In this document: piece after piece, positions 1 to 7,349 of the stretch | Numbering within the stretch: the stretch's first letter is position 1 | How the letters are laid out: each line of letters opens with the position of its first letter | DNA from: Streptomyces sp. ITFR-21 | Lineage (GTDB): Bacteria > Actinomycetota > Actinomycetes > Streptomycetales > Streptomycetaceae | Reading direction: 5' to 3' | Assembly (NCBI RefSeq): GCF_031844685.1 | Contig: NZ_CP134605.1 | Location: forward strand, 6,608,001-6,672,000 | DNA: 64,000 nt | Made by a program: the position numbers and the translations under genes | Notes under the pieces: model-generated | Told to the model about the DNA's origin: nothing | The model's input: the letters and a program-made list of their open reading frames with translations, nothing else | Database searches by the model: none

Positions 1-1
1 G

Positions 2-538
2 CAGACCGGCGCGTCCCAGGAGTGGACGGGCCGGGCCACCAACCGCATGCAGTGGGTGCTCGCCGCGGCGGGCGCCGCCTGCCTCGCCCTGGGCATCGAC
101 CTCGCGGTGGACGGGCCCGGCACGTCCGGCCTGGCCCCGCTGGTGATGTCCGTCGTCGGCTGCCTGGCCGTGGGCCTGCTCGTCCTGTTCGGCACGATCG
201 CCTTCACCCACGTGCACGTTCGGATCGACTACGACGCGGTCCACGTGCGCTGCGGTCACATCGGGGTCCCCCGGCGCCGCATTCCGCTGGAGGAAGTCAG
301 CGGGGCCCAGGTCGACACGCTGATCAGCCCGCGCAGCTGGGGCGGCTGGGGGTATCGCTGGCGTCCCGAGATGGGCACCGCCGTGATCGTACGGCGCGGC
401 CCCGGCCTGGTGATCGACCTCGGCGGCGGGCGGCACTTCACGGTCACGGTGGACGATCCGGAAGGCGCCGTTCAGGCCATCAGGGACTGCCTGCTGCTGC
501 GTGGCACCCGCCCCGCCGCGGGTACCGGCAGCGCCTGA
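2..538 (+). CDS. Membrane protein with PH-like C-terminal domain (DUF1648-type tail), 5' end cut
   Basis: The reading frame is open from the first bases of the window, so the true start probably lies upstream; the first internal ATG is at 47. Two hydrophobic segments are visible (about residues 1-20 and 31-50 counted from that ATG). They are followed by a soluble, beta-rich stretch containing the WGGWGYRW motif and a Val/Gly-rich strand pattern. I recognise this as the bacterial PH-like domain found at the C-terminus of DUF1648-type actinobacterial membrane proteins. The family has no firmly established function. The protein ends 19 bases before the convergent membrane-protein gene. The family call rests on the C-terminal pattern only, and the missing N-terminus cannot be assessed. 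Confidence 0.5.
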   Translation, partial: QTGASQEWTGRATNRMQWVLAAAGAACLALGIDLAVDGPGTSGLAPLVMSVVGCLAVGLLVLFGTIAFTHVHVRIDYDAVHVRCGHIGVPRRRIPLEEVSGAQVDTLISPRSWGGWGYRWRPEMGTAVIVRRGPGLVIDLGGGRHFTVTVDDPEGAVQAIRDCLLLRGTRPAAGTGSA

Positions 539-557
539 CCGCCTGACCCGCCGGTTC

Positions 558-1679
558 TCAGCGGCGTCGCTCCGGCGCCTTACCGTCACCGCTGCCGCCC
601 GCGTCGTCCGCCAGCGGCCGGGCCGTCGCGATACCGGCGAGGAACCCGGCGCCCGCGGTCACCACGGCGTAGCTCAGCACCTGGTCGGCGGTCGCCAGCA
701 GCGCCAGCCCGGTCAGCGCCGCCGCCGCGGTGAGCACGACGGGTGCGGGCCGGGAGGAGCGCCACAGCGCGCACAGCAGCCAGCCGTACGCCACCGCGAG
801 CAGCGCGACCCCGGGGCAGCCCTGTTCGGCGGCCAGCTGGAGGGGCGCGGACCGCGGGGTCCCGGCCGGCGGCGTGACGGACCCGTAGGGGAGCGCCCCG
901 GACTCGTCGGCGAAGCGTTCGGGCCCGACCCCGCGCAGCGGATGGCGCCCGGCGAGGGCGGCCGCCTGGTGCCACAGCTCCACCCGCGGCCGGGTCAGCG
1001 CGTCGGTGAGGGGGGCGGACACCCGGTTCGGCAGCGCGTCGGCGGCGAGCGCGCAGCTGCCCCCGGCCGCGAGCGCGGCGGCCAGCGCGAGGCCGGCGAG
1101 ACCCAGCAGGCGGTGGCGCCCCATCCGGGCGGCGGCCAGCGAGCACACCACGACGGCGAGGCCGACCGCGAAGCCCGCGGCCGAACCCAGCGCGAAGGCG
1201 GCGGTCGCCGCGAACACGGCGACCAGTTGCAGCGCCGTCCGCCGTACCCGGCCCCCGGCCGCCCACGCGGCGCAGCAGGCCGCGCCCGCCGCCAGCACCA
1301 GCAGGGCCGCGTCGGCGCCCGTGTACCCCAGGAACGGCGCCTCGGAGCGGGCCGACACCCGGTCCGGCGGAAGCAGTACCAGCGCGAGCACGGCCACGGC
1401 GCCCGCCGCCGGCGCCAGCACCGGCAGTACGGCGCCGAGGACGCGCCCGGCGGCGTATCCGGCGGTGACGGCGAGCAGTGCCAGCAGGGCGCCCTCGGGG
1501 CGGGCGGACCGTCCGGCGGCGGCGATCAGCACCCAGACGGCGCAGCAGGCCAGCACCGCGATGCCGACCGCGTCGACGGCGCCGTTCTGCGGCCGTACCG
1601 CAGACACCTCCCGGGGGTCCAAGCCGCCCGGCAGGTCGGTGCGGGCCGTGTCCGGCGTCTCGTCGGCCGTCCTGTTCAT
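558..1679 (-). CDS. O-antigen ligase/Wzy-like polytopic membrane protein
   Basis: A 373-residue protein made almost entirely of hydrophobic Ala/Leu/Val segments, about ten to eleven predicted membrane spans. A single extracytoplasmic loop near residues 225-280 contains RVELWHQAAALAGRHPLRGVG and a downstream GALPYGS. That loop pattern (an Arg, WxxA, then hP(L)xGVGP) is typical of the Wzy_C/O-antigen-ligase superfamily, which joins lipid-linked glycans or transfers them to an acceptor. ATG at 1679 is preceded by GGGG. The natural substrate cannot be inferred, because no glycan cluster surrounds the gene. The N-terminal 35 residues are polar and probably cytoplasmic. Confidence 0.68.
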   Translation of the reverse strand: MNRTADETPDTARTDLPGGLDPREVSAVRPQNGAVDAVGIAVLACCAVWVLIAAAGRSARPEGALLALLAVTAGYAAGRVLGAVLPVLAPAAGAVAVLALVLLPPDRVSARSEAPFLGYTGADAALLVLAAGAACCAAWAAGGRVRRTALQLVAVFAATAAFALGSAAGFAVGLAVVVCSLAAARMGRHRLLGLAGLALAAALAAGGSCALAADALPNRVSAPLTDALTRPRVELWHQAAALAGRHPLRGVGPERFADESGALPYGSVTPPAGTPRSAPLQLAAEQGCPGVALLAVAYGWLLCALWRSSRPAPVVLTAAAALTGLALLATADQVLSYAVVTAGAGFLAGIATARPLADDAGGSGDGKAPERRR

Positions 1680-1813
1680 CCCCCGGTACCCCCTGCCGCC
1701 ACCCGGGCGTGACGGGGTGCCGTCATGCCCGCGTTCCCCGCGTGGGCGCTGTCTTCGGGGTCACCGTAACGGGTGAAGGCGGGTGTTGTGGATATCCAGC
1801 GCGGTGACCTTGT

Positions 1814-1831
1814 CCAGGTTGTGAAACCTGG
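1814..1831. promoter_or_regulatory. Small inverted repeat upstream of the NUDIX gene
   Basis: CCAGGTT and AACCTGG face each other across GTGA, 41 bases before the NUDIX ATG. This could be an operator or a short RNA hairpin in the leader. No regulator is assigned. Confidence 0.3.
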
Positions 1832-1872
1832 TGCTGATGTGGCGTTCACCCTTTGTCTCGTAGGCTCGGGGC

Positions 1873-2382
1873 ATGGCGACTCCCCGGTTCATCCTGGACA
1901 TCCGCGAGAAGGCGGGAGACATCCTGCTGTTCCTGCCCGGGGTGGTGATGGTGGTGTTCGACGCCCGCGGCCGCATCCTGCTGAACCGGCGCGTGGACAG
2001 CGGGCGCTGGGCCCTGATCAGCGGCATCCCCGATCCGGGCGAGCAGCCGGCCGAGGCGGCGGTCCGGGAGATCCTGGAGGAGACGGGGGTGTCCGCGGTG
2101 GTGGAGCGGGTGCTGAGCGTGTTCACCAACGAGCCGGTGGTGTACGACAACGGCGACCGCGCCCAGTACGTCGACATCGTGCTGCGCTGCCGGGCGGTCG
2201 GCGGCCAGGCGCGGGTCAACGACGACGAGTCGCTGGACGTGCGCTGGTTCGCTCCCGACGAGCTGCCGCCGCTGGGGCCGATCGCCCGCGGCCGGATCGA
2301 GCTGGCGCGGCGCGACGACCCCACCTGGTTCGCCCCGGCGCCGGCGCCGGGCCTGGCCGACCCTGGCTACTCGGTGCCGTAG
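1873..2382 (+). CDS. NUDIX hydrolase
   Basis: A 169-residue single-domain NUDIX protein. The full Nudix box is present at about residues 54-76: Gly, five residues, Glu, seven residues, then REILEETGV. This is the Mg-binding signature of enzymes that cleave nucleoside diphosphates linked to another moiety. The N-terminal beta strand (VVMVVFDARGRILLNRR) fits the fold. Substrate class is not readable from sequence; general ADP-sugar or oxidised-nucleotide clean-up is possible. It is monocistronic, with a short inverted repeat in its leader, and is not close to the other two NUDIX genes of this window. Confidence 0.9.
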   Translation: MATPRFILDIREKAGDILLFLPGVVMVVFDARGRILLNRRVDSGRWALISGIPDPGEQPAEAAVREILEETGVSAVVERVLSVFTNEPVVYDNGDRAQYVDIVLRCRAVGGQARVNDDESLDVRWFAPDELPPLGPIARGRIELARRDDPTWFAPAPAPGLADPGYSVP

Positions 2383-2515
2383 CCGGCGCCGCGGCACCCG
2401 CCCGGGACCCTTGGACGGGTGCCGTGCGGGCTCGGCCGCCCGTGCCCCGGGCGAATCGGCAGGAGAGACTGCTCCACCATTTCATATATCGATCAATTTC
2501 TTGCGTGAATAACTA

Positions 2516-2544
2516 TTGAATTTACGTCATTATTCTGATAAGAT
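2516..2544 (+). promoter_or_regulatory. Sigma70/HrdB-type promoter, TTGAAT-N17-TAAGAT
   Basis: A -35-like TTGAAT at 2516-2521 and a -10-like TAAGAT at 2539-2544 are separated by exactly 17 bases. They lie in an AT-rich island (about 2478-2545) that stands out from the surrounding sequence. It points at the small gene at 2712, leaving a leader of roughly 160 bases. Start site not verified. Confidence 0.5.
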
Positions 2545-2588
2545 GCGACGTGCTCCGGCGCGACCTGACCCGCGCCGGAGCACGTCGC
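2545..2588. repeat. Perfect 18-bp hairpin abutting the -10 hexamer
   Basis: Arm GCGACGTGCTCCGGCGCG at 2545-2562 is exactly complementary to 2571-2588, with an 8-base loop (ACCTGACC). It begins on the base after TAAGAT. It may be the 5' structure of the transcript for the downstream small gene. Read on the minus strand it is followed by a U-rich run and could instead terminate transcripts. A protein-binding palindrome is a third option. Confidence 0.6.
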
Positions 2589-2711
2589 GGCGGTCGCCGC
2601 CGGGCCCCGCCCGAACCGGTCGTCCTCGCTCCGGCCAGCGGGTCCTGTCGGTGCCCAGCGGTAAAATCGACAGTGTTCGAGAGGGTTGGCCGACGCCTCT
2701 GGAGGATGCCG

Positions 2712-3005
2712 ATGGCCGCTGCCGTACTGCCCCTGCCGAAGAACCGACCGACGCAAGCACCGCTGTTCGCGGCGCCGTTGCCCAAGAAGCCGCTGCCCGC
2801 CGGGCTGCCGCGCGAGTGGTACGTCGCGCACAACCGCCGTCTGAAGACCATGCGCCTGGTGATCGCCCTGCTGGATTCGGGTGTGTACGAGCCGGCGCAG
2901 GCCGGCAACGCGCGGATCCGGGACACCGCCGAGCGGATCGGCGTGTACCCGCCGTCCGACGTCACCTGCCGGATGGTGCGCGCGCTGCTCGGCTACGGGC
3001 GCTGA
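2712..3005 (+). CDS. Conserved small basic protein of unknown function
   Basis: 97 residues starting at the ATG at 2712; GGAGG at 2701-2705 sits six bases upstream and favours this start over the ATG at 2706 or the longer frame from 2550. The N-terminus is rich in Pro, Lys and Leu (PLPKNRP, PLPKKPLP). The C-terminal half is a helical domain with NRRLKTMRLVIALLDSGVY, and ends in CRMVRALLGYGR. No catalytic motif is evident and I do not recognise a named family. The basic character and helical C-terminus would suit nucleic-acid or protein binding, which is a guess. A strong promoter and a hairpin lie upstream and another hairpin lies just downstream, so it looks like an independent, well-expressed transcription unit. 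Confidence 0.75.
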   Translation: MAAAVLPLPKNRPTQAPLFAAPLPKKPLPAGLPREWYVAHNRRLKTMRLVIALLDSGVYEPAQAGNARIRDTAERIGVYPPSDVTCRMVRALLGYGR

Positions 3006-3023
3006 GCGGACCCGCTTCACCAG

Positions 3024-3056
3024 CCTCCCTTGCCGCACGGTTCGCGGCAAGGGGGG
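3024..3056 (+). terminator. Hairpin terminator after the small gene
   Basis: A stem of about 13 pairs (CCTCCCTTGCCGC with GCGGCAAGGGGGG, one G-T wobble) and a 7-base loop start 18 bases after the stop codon. There is no U-tract, as is common in high-GC actinobacteria. It separates the small gene from the convergent dha operon. Confidence 0.55.
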
Positions 3057-3111
3057 CCGCCGGGCGTGCGGCGGGCCGGCCGCCGGGGCGGGCCCGTCGG
3101 GGCGGCGGGAC

Positions 3112-3543
3112 TCAGTTCTTGCGGTACGTGTACGCCTCCGCTGCCGCCGCCTCCACCGCGGCGAGGTCCGCGCCGGCCGAGGCGGTGACGACGGCGGCGA
3201 CCGCGCCCTCCAGGAAGGGGGCGTCGACCAGGCGGGTGCCCTCGGGCAGCTCCGCCTCCGCCAGCAGGGCCTTGACGGTCAGGACGGCGCTGCCGAGGTC
3301 GACGATGACGGCCACGCCCGCACCGCGGTCCACCGAGCGGGCCGCCGCCGCTATGCGGTCGGAGCTGGTGCCGAGGCCGCCGTCCGGGCCGCCGCCGGCC
3401 GGGGCCACCGGGACGTCCCCGGCGCCGCCGGTGAGGCCGGCGGCGAGTTCCGCCACCGCCTCGGCCACCGCAGCGCTGTGGGAGACCAGCACGACACCGA
3501 CGAGGGGGGCCGCCCCCTGGGGGGAAGCGGGGGCCCCGGTCAT
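3112..3543 (-). CDS. dhaM: PTS-dependent dihydroxyacetone kinase, phosphotransferase subunit DhaM (EIIA-Man domain)
   Basis: 143 residues with a single EIIA-mannose-like domain. The phosphoacceptor His is in VVLVSHS near residue 22. The GGLGTSSDRI and VIVDLGSAVLTVKALL segments follow the DhaM pattern (the DLGSA motif near the subunit interface). DhaM accepts phosphate from HPr and passes it to the ADP bound on DhaL, which then phosphorylates dihydroxyacetone held by DhaK. It lacks the HPr and EI-like domains that some DhaM proteins carry, so it depends on the general PTS. The ATG overlaps the dhaL stop codon, implying translational coupling. The N-terminal 15 residues are a loose extension. 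Confidence 0.87.
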   Translation of the reverse strand: MTGAPASPQGAAPLVGVVLVSHSAAVAEAVAELAAGLTGGAGDVPVAPAGGGPDGGLGTSSDRIAAAARSVDRGAGVAVIVDLGSAVLTVKALLAEAELPEGTRLVDAPFLEGAVAAVVTASAGADLAAVEAAAAEAYTYRKN

Positions 3544-4205
3544 ACGGCGGCGCCCTTCGCGGTGTCGGCCAGCGCGGTGATCAGCAGCGCCGCCGAGGTG
3601 GCTCCCGGATCCTGGTGGCCGACGCTGCGTTCGCCGAGGTAGCTGGCCCGGCCCTTGCGGGCGCGCAGCGGGACGGTGGCCCGCACGCCCTCGTCCGCGG
3701 CGGCAGCGGCGGCGCCGAAGGCCTCGGCGGTGGAGCCGCCCCCGTCCAGGGCGGCGGTCAGCGCGTCCACGGCCGGGTACAGCGCGTCGAGCATCGTCTT
3801 GTCGCCGACCGCCCCGCCACCGAGTTGGGCGACGGCCTCCACCCCGGCGCGCAGCGCGTCGCGCAGTTGCGCGGCGGACACCGCGGGCTCGTCCCCCAGC
3901 GCCTTGCCGGTCCGCCGCAGCAGCGTGCCGTAGAGCGGTCCGGACGCGCCGCCGACCGTACTGATCAGCTGCCGGCCCAGCGCGACCAGCACACCGCCCG
4001 GTGTGTCCGGCGGCTCCTGCTCGACGGCGGTGCGGGCCGCCAGGAAGCCGCGGCGCATGTTGGCACCGTGGTCGGCGTCGCCGATCGGGGAGTCGAGATC
4101 GGTCAGCCGTTTGGACTCGCGGTCGATGACGGTCGCGGCCGTGTCGAGCCAGCGGCGCAGGAAGGCCGCGTCGATCGCGGTGCCGTCCGCGGGGAGCGCG
4201 TTCAT
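3540..4205 (-). CDS. dhaL: Dihydroxyacetone kinase subunit DhaL (ADP-binding)
   Basis: 221 residues. The Mg/ADP-binding motif SPIGDADHGANMRRG is at about residues 40-54. It is followed by the Gly-rich STVGGASGPLYGTLLRR loop and GGGAVGDKTMLDAL, all hallmarks of DhaL. The C-terminal RKGRASYLGERSVGHQDPGA matches the family's lid region. DhaL holds ADP as a permanent cofactor that is rephosphorylated by DhaM. A good AAAGG precedes the ATG. It is the second gene of a dhaK-dhaL-dhaM operon, separated from dhaK by 160 bases containing short TTCACCG repeats. Glycerol or dihydroxyacetone catabolism is the expected role. Confidence 0.95.
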   Translation of the reverse strand: MNALPADGTAIDAAFLRRWLDTAATVIDRESKRLTDLDSPIGDADHGANMRRGFLAARTAVEQEPPDTPGGVLVALGRQLISTVGGASGPLYGTLLRRTGKALGDEPAVSAAQLRDALRAGVEAVAQLGGGAVGDKTMLDALYPAVDALTAALDGGGSTAEAFGAAAAAADEGVRATVPLRARKGRASYLGERSVGHQDPGATSAALLITALADTAKGAAV

Positions 4206-4365
4206 GAGGTGCCTTTCACCGAGTTCACGAAGTTCACCGAGTGCACGGGTTCACCGGATCACCGGCGCCGAACCCGTCGGGGCCACCCGTTCCGCCGGGT
4301 CCGGCGATCTCGCCGGGACGGCGCGGGACGACCGGGGTGTCACGGGCCGAGGGGGTTGTCCGGAC

Positions 4366-5358
4366 TCAGCAGCCCCAGCGCAGGGCGGGAGTCGAGACCG
4401 GCGCGTCCCACAGCCGCAGCAGCTCCTCGTCCACCTGGCAGATGGTCACCGAGGCACCTGCCATGTCGAGCGAGGTCACGTAGTTGCCGACGAGGGTACG
4501 GGCCACCGGAAGGCGGCGTTCGGCCAGCACCCGGTGCACCTCGGCGGTGAATCCGTAGAGCTCCAGCAGCGGGGTGCCGCCCATTCCGTTGACCAGCAGC
4601 AGCAGCGGCGCGTCGGGACGCAGGTCGTCCACCACCGCCTCCACCGCCACGTCCGCGATCTCGCCGGAGGTCATCATGGCCCGCCGCTCCCGGCCCGGCT
4701 CGCCGTGGATGCCGACGCCGAGCTCCAGCTCGCCCTCGGGCAGGTCGAAGGTGGGTCCGCCCTTCTCCGGTGTGCTGACCGCGGTCAGCGCCACGCCGAA
4801 GCTCCGGGACACTTCGTTGACCCGGCGGGCGATGCCGGCCACCCGGTCCAGCGCGGCCCCCTCCTCGGCGGCGGCGCCGGCGATCTTCTCCACGAAGAGG
4901 GTGGCGCCGGTTCCGCGCCGGCCCGCGGTGTACGTGCTGTCGGTGACCGCCACATCGTCGTCGACCAGCACCGTGGCGATCTGCACGCCCTCGTCCTCGG
5001 CCAGTTCCGCGGCCATGTCGAAGTTCAGCACGTCACCGGTGTAGTTCTTCACGATGAACAGCACACCCGCGCCGCTGTCCACCGCTGCCGCCGCCCGTAC
5101 CATCTGGTCTGGAACCGGTGAGGTGAAAACCTCCCCGGGGCACGCGGCGTCCAGCATCCCCCGCCCGACGAACCCGCCGTGCAGCGGCTCGTGCCCCGAG
5201 CCGCCGCCGGACACCAGCCCGACCTTCCCCTCGTAGGGCGCTCCCCGCCGGATGATCACCCGCTGTTGCACGTCGACCGTCAGCTCCGGATGGGCGGCGG
5301 CTATCCCGCGCAGCGCGTCGGCAACCACCGTCTCGGGCACGTTGATCAGCATCTTCAT
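4366..5358 (-). CDS. dhaK: Dihydroxyacetone kinase subunit DhaK
   Basis: 330 residues, the usual length. The substrate-binding loop SGGGSGHEPLHGG (about residues 50-62) and the His that forms a hemiaminal with dihydroxyacetone (GVGIHGEPG, about residue 217) are both present. FIVKNYTGDVLNFD is also typical. DhaK binds dihydroxyacetone covalently and presents it to ATP on DhaL, giving dihydroxyacetone phosphate for glycolysis. Start supported by AGGAGA six bases upstream. First gene of the dha operon; no dhaR/dhaQ/dhaS-type regulator is visible nearby. Confidence 0.97.
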   Translation of the reverse strand: MKMLINVPETVVADALRGIAAAHPELTVDVQQRVIIRRGAPYEGKVGLVSGGGSGHEPLHGGFVGRGMLDAACPGEVFTSPVPDQMVRAAAAVDSGAGVLFIVKNYTGDVLNFDMAAELAEDEGVQIATVLVDDDVAVTDSTYTAGRRGTGATLFVEKIAGAAAEEGAALDRVAGIARRVNEVSRSFGVALTAVSTPEKGGPTFDLPEGELELGVGIHGEPGRERRAMMTSGEIADVAVEAVVDDLRPDAPLLLLVNGMGGTPLLELYGFTAEVHRVLAERRLPVARTLVGNYVTSLDMAGASVTICQVDEELLRLWDAPVSTPALRWGC

Positions 5359-5703
5359 CGGTATCTCCTGGTGGGACTAGCAGCGGGGCTCACGGCCTGT
5401 GTCCGCGCAGACCGGAGCGCGATCCGAGGCGCCGACCCGGGGAAGGGGGGCGCCGGGTCCCCGGGGTCCTGCCGTAGCTGCTCTCAGCCGGCGCATACCC
5501 ACCAGTATCCGTCCGTGATCGACGGGCGTCACGGCGGCGGCGCGGACGACCGCGGTGCGGTCGCTCACTGTGTCCGGTGCGGGGCCTCCCGGTTCCTTCC
5601 GTGACGCAGCGCGACCCGGCGGCTGCGCGGGCGGCTGCCGGGCCGCGCCGGTCGGCCACCGGGTCGCCGGAGGGTCATCCCGTCTGCGCGGGGACCGTCG
5701 CCG
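5359..5703. other. Intergenic region upstream of dhaK
   Basis: About 345 bases without a credible gene; short frames here are GC-rich shadows. It must hold the dhaK promoter on its left side. I see no strong hairpin or repeat. Confidence 0.5.
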
Positions 5704-5901
5704 TCACCTCAACCGGGTCTTCCCCTTGCAGGCGGCGTCGGGGCAGAACCAGTCGAGGGTGTAGGCGGGGTCGGGGCGCGGCTCGGCCGTCTCGACCTTG
5801 ACCGCCGCGGGGCGGACCGTGCGCTTGCAGTAGGGACACGTGCGGGACAACCCGGCCAGCTCACTCTCGTGGCACCGCCGGGGCAGCGCTTGCAGTTCCA
5901 T
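5704..5901 (-). CDS. Small zinc-ribbon protein of unknown function
   Basis: 65 residues with two cysteine pairs, CPYCKR near residue 22 and CPDAAC near residue 53, plus CHES near the N-terminus and a basic C-terminus (KGKTRLR). The spacing suits a small zinc ribbon. The RBS is weak (GCGGGT). No neighbour suggests a role. It could be a DNA- or RNA-binding accessory protein, but the coding call rests mainly on the regular cysteine pairs. Confidence 0.5.
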   Translation of the reverse strand: MELQALPRRCHESELAGLSRTCPYCKRTVRPAAVKVETAEPRPDPAYTLDWFCPDAACKGKTRLR

Positions 5902-6306
5902 ACCCGCACGGTGTCACGGAAAGGGTCCCGCCGGGCGCCGCGGGCCGCCCCGACCTGATCGGGCTCCCGCCGCGGCGTCCGCCGCGCCTGCGCGCCCGGC
6001 CGCCACCGATCGCGTTGCCGGCCCCCACCGGAAAGGGACGGCGTCCACCCGCGCGCCGGCACCGGATCGGGTCCGCGCGCACCGTCGCCGTATGCCACGC
6101 GGCCGTCCGCCACGCGTCGCGGCGGCCATCGGGACGCTGGACCGCGGTCGCCCTCCGACGCCCGGTGGTGCGGGAATTGTTCGGCGCGAATCAACTGACG
6201 GGAATTCCGTCGGCAAAAGGCGGCGGATGAGGGAAGCCGTACGCGAAGGAGAACCGTCGGCAGCCGGTGCCGATTCCCTGCAGCGGTATTGTCGGCGAAT
6301 GCAAAC
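5902..6306. other. Intergenic region, no gene seen
   Basis: About 400 bases of GC-rich sequence with a less GC-rich right end (6170-6306). Overlapping frames on both strands have the Arg/Pro/Ala composition of shadows. No promoter or RNA gene could be assigned. Confidence 0.45.
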
Positions 6307-6342
6307 GCGCTTGCCCCCGGCCGTACGGCCGGGGGCAAGCGC
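6307..6342 (-). terminator. 36-bp perfect palindrome ending the rpmG-rpmE2 operon
   Basis: GCGCTTGCCCCCGGCCGT and its exact complement lie back to back, 15 bases after the rpmE2 stop codon. Such a stem is a strong intrinsic terminator; on the minus strand it is followed by GTTTGC. Confidence 0.75.
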
Positions 6343-6357
6343 TCTCGGTGTGCGCGG

Positions 6358-6609
6358 TCAGGACTCCTCGCGGCCGTAGCGGCGGTTGAACCGCTCGACC
6401 CGGCCGGCGGTGTCCATGACGCGGGCGTTGCCGGTGTAGAAGGGGTGGCTCGCCGAGGAGATCTCGACGTCCACGACCGGATACGTGGCCCCGTCCTCCC
6501 ACTGGACCGTGCCGTTGCCGGTGGCGGTCGAGCGGGTCAGGAAGGCGAGACCGGCGACCTTGTCGCGGAAGACCACGGAGTGGTAGTCGGGGTGGATGCC
6601 GTGCTTCAC
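6358..6609 (-). CDS. rpmE2: 50S ribosomal protein L31 type B (zinc-independent paralogue)
   Basis: 83 residues starting at GTG 6609 with KHGIHPDYHSVVFRD, the type B L31 N-terminus. The Cys residues that bind zinc in type A L31 are absent, and SASHPFYTG and FNRRYG near the end are typical. An RBS-like GAGGG lies upstream, and the longer ATG frame to 6684 adds only low-quality sequence. In actinobacteria these cysteine-free paralogues replace the zinc-containing ribosomal proteins under zinc starvation. It follows rpmG by 90 bases in the same direction. Confidence 0.92.
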   Translation of the reverse strand: MKHGIHPDYHSVVFRDKVAGLAFLTRSTATGNGTVQWEDGATYPVVDVEISSASHPFYTGNARVMDTAGRVERFNRRYGREES

Positions 6610-6699
6610 GGTGTGCCCTCGCTCTCTGCTGCGTCGTACCGGGGTGTGGCGGGAGGGCGGCCGGGCCGCGGGGGCCGGCCGCACGGGAGAGCCCGGAGG

Positions 6700-6864
6700 T
6701 CAGCGCTCTTCGCGGAAGAGCACGTGCCGGCGGGCGACCGGGTCGTACTTGGTCAGCTGCAGCCGGTCGGGATCGTTGCGACGGCTCTTGCGGGTGACGT
6801 AGGCGTACCCCGTCCCCGCCGAGGAGCGCAGCCGGACGATCGGTCGCAGTTCGCTGCGGGCCAT
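6700..6864 (-). CDS. rpmG: 50S ribosomal protein L33 (cysteine-free paralogue)
   Basis: 54 residues: RPIVRLRSSAGTGYAYVT, RKSRRNDPDRLQLTKYDP and a basic end. The CxxC pairs of zinc-binding L33 are absent, so this is the zinc-independent form. AAGGGGCAGG precedes the ATG. It heads a two-gene unit with rpmE2. The rpmB and rpsN paralogues that often accompany these genes are not in this window. Zur control is the known mode for this class; a possible site lies upstream. Confidence 0.93.
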   Translation of the reverse strand: MARSELRPIVRLRSSAGTGYAYVTRKSRRNDPDRLQLTKYDPVARRHVLFREER

Positions 6865-6903
6865 GGGACCTGCCCCTTCCTGAGGGTTCCACCGGACCAT
6901 GTC

Positions 6904-6917
6904 TGGAACGGTTTTCA
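6904..6917 (-). promoter_or_regulatory. Possible Zur operator upstream of rpmG
   Basis: TGGAACGGTTTTCA (complement TGAAAACCGTTCCA), about 40 bases before the rpmG ATG, resembles the dyad TGAAAAT-TTTTCA Zur boxes. It is one base shorter and imperfect in one half, so the assignment leans on the neighbouring genes. Confidence 0.35.
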
Positions 6918-7349
6918 TTCTCGGTTCGGTGACGACAACGCTTCGCCCGCCTCCCGCATTCCCAGTGTCCCGCCGGTCACCCGGGTCGCGCCTGTCGGGC
7001 GCCGCGGTTGTCCGGGCCCGGGGTCGACGCGCGGGCGGCTCCCCTCCCGGCAGGCTCGGCATTGTTTAGTTTTTGTTTCAACAATCTCTTCGGTATCGGA
7101 TCCGGCGGGCCACCGCCGGGGCGGTGCGGTGGATTGGCCCGGATTCATGCGGCATTGCGGAGTGCCTGAACTTCACCCCGCCGGAACGCCGCCGAAACAA
7201 CAAACTGAACTTTCACGGACCGGTTCAGAAACTCCCCGGACGGCCTTCCACTGCTATTCCCAAGGTCATAAAGTCTCCTTCCGGGCCGCCATTCCCCCCA
7301 CGTTCACCTTTTCCTTCGCCATGCGCCAACGAGGATAGGAAAGCTGTCG
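6918..7349. other. Divergent intergenic region between rpmG and the amidase gene
   Basis: About 430 bases. An AT-rich island at 7061-7085 carries ATTGTT and AACAAT as inverted arms flanking a T-rich centre, and a second A-rich patch lies at 7190-7215. These are the likely promoter/operator elements of the secretory block that follows. No gene seen. Confidence 0.5.
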
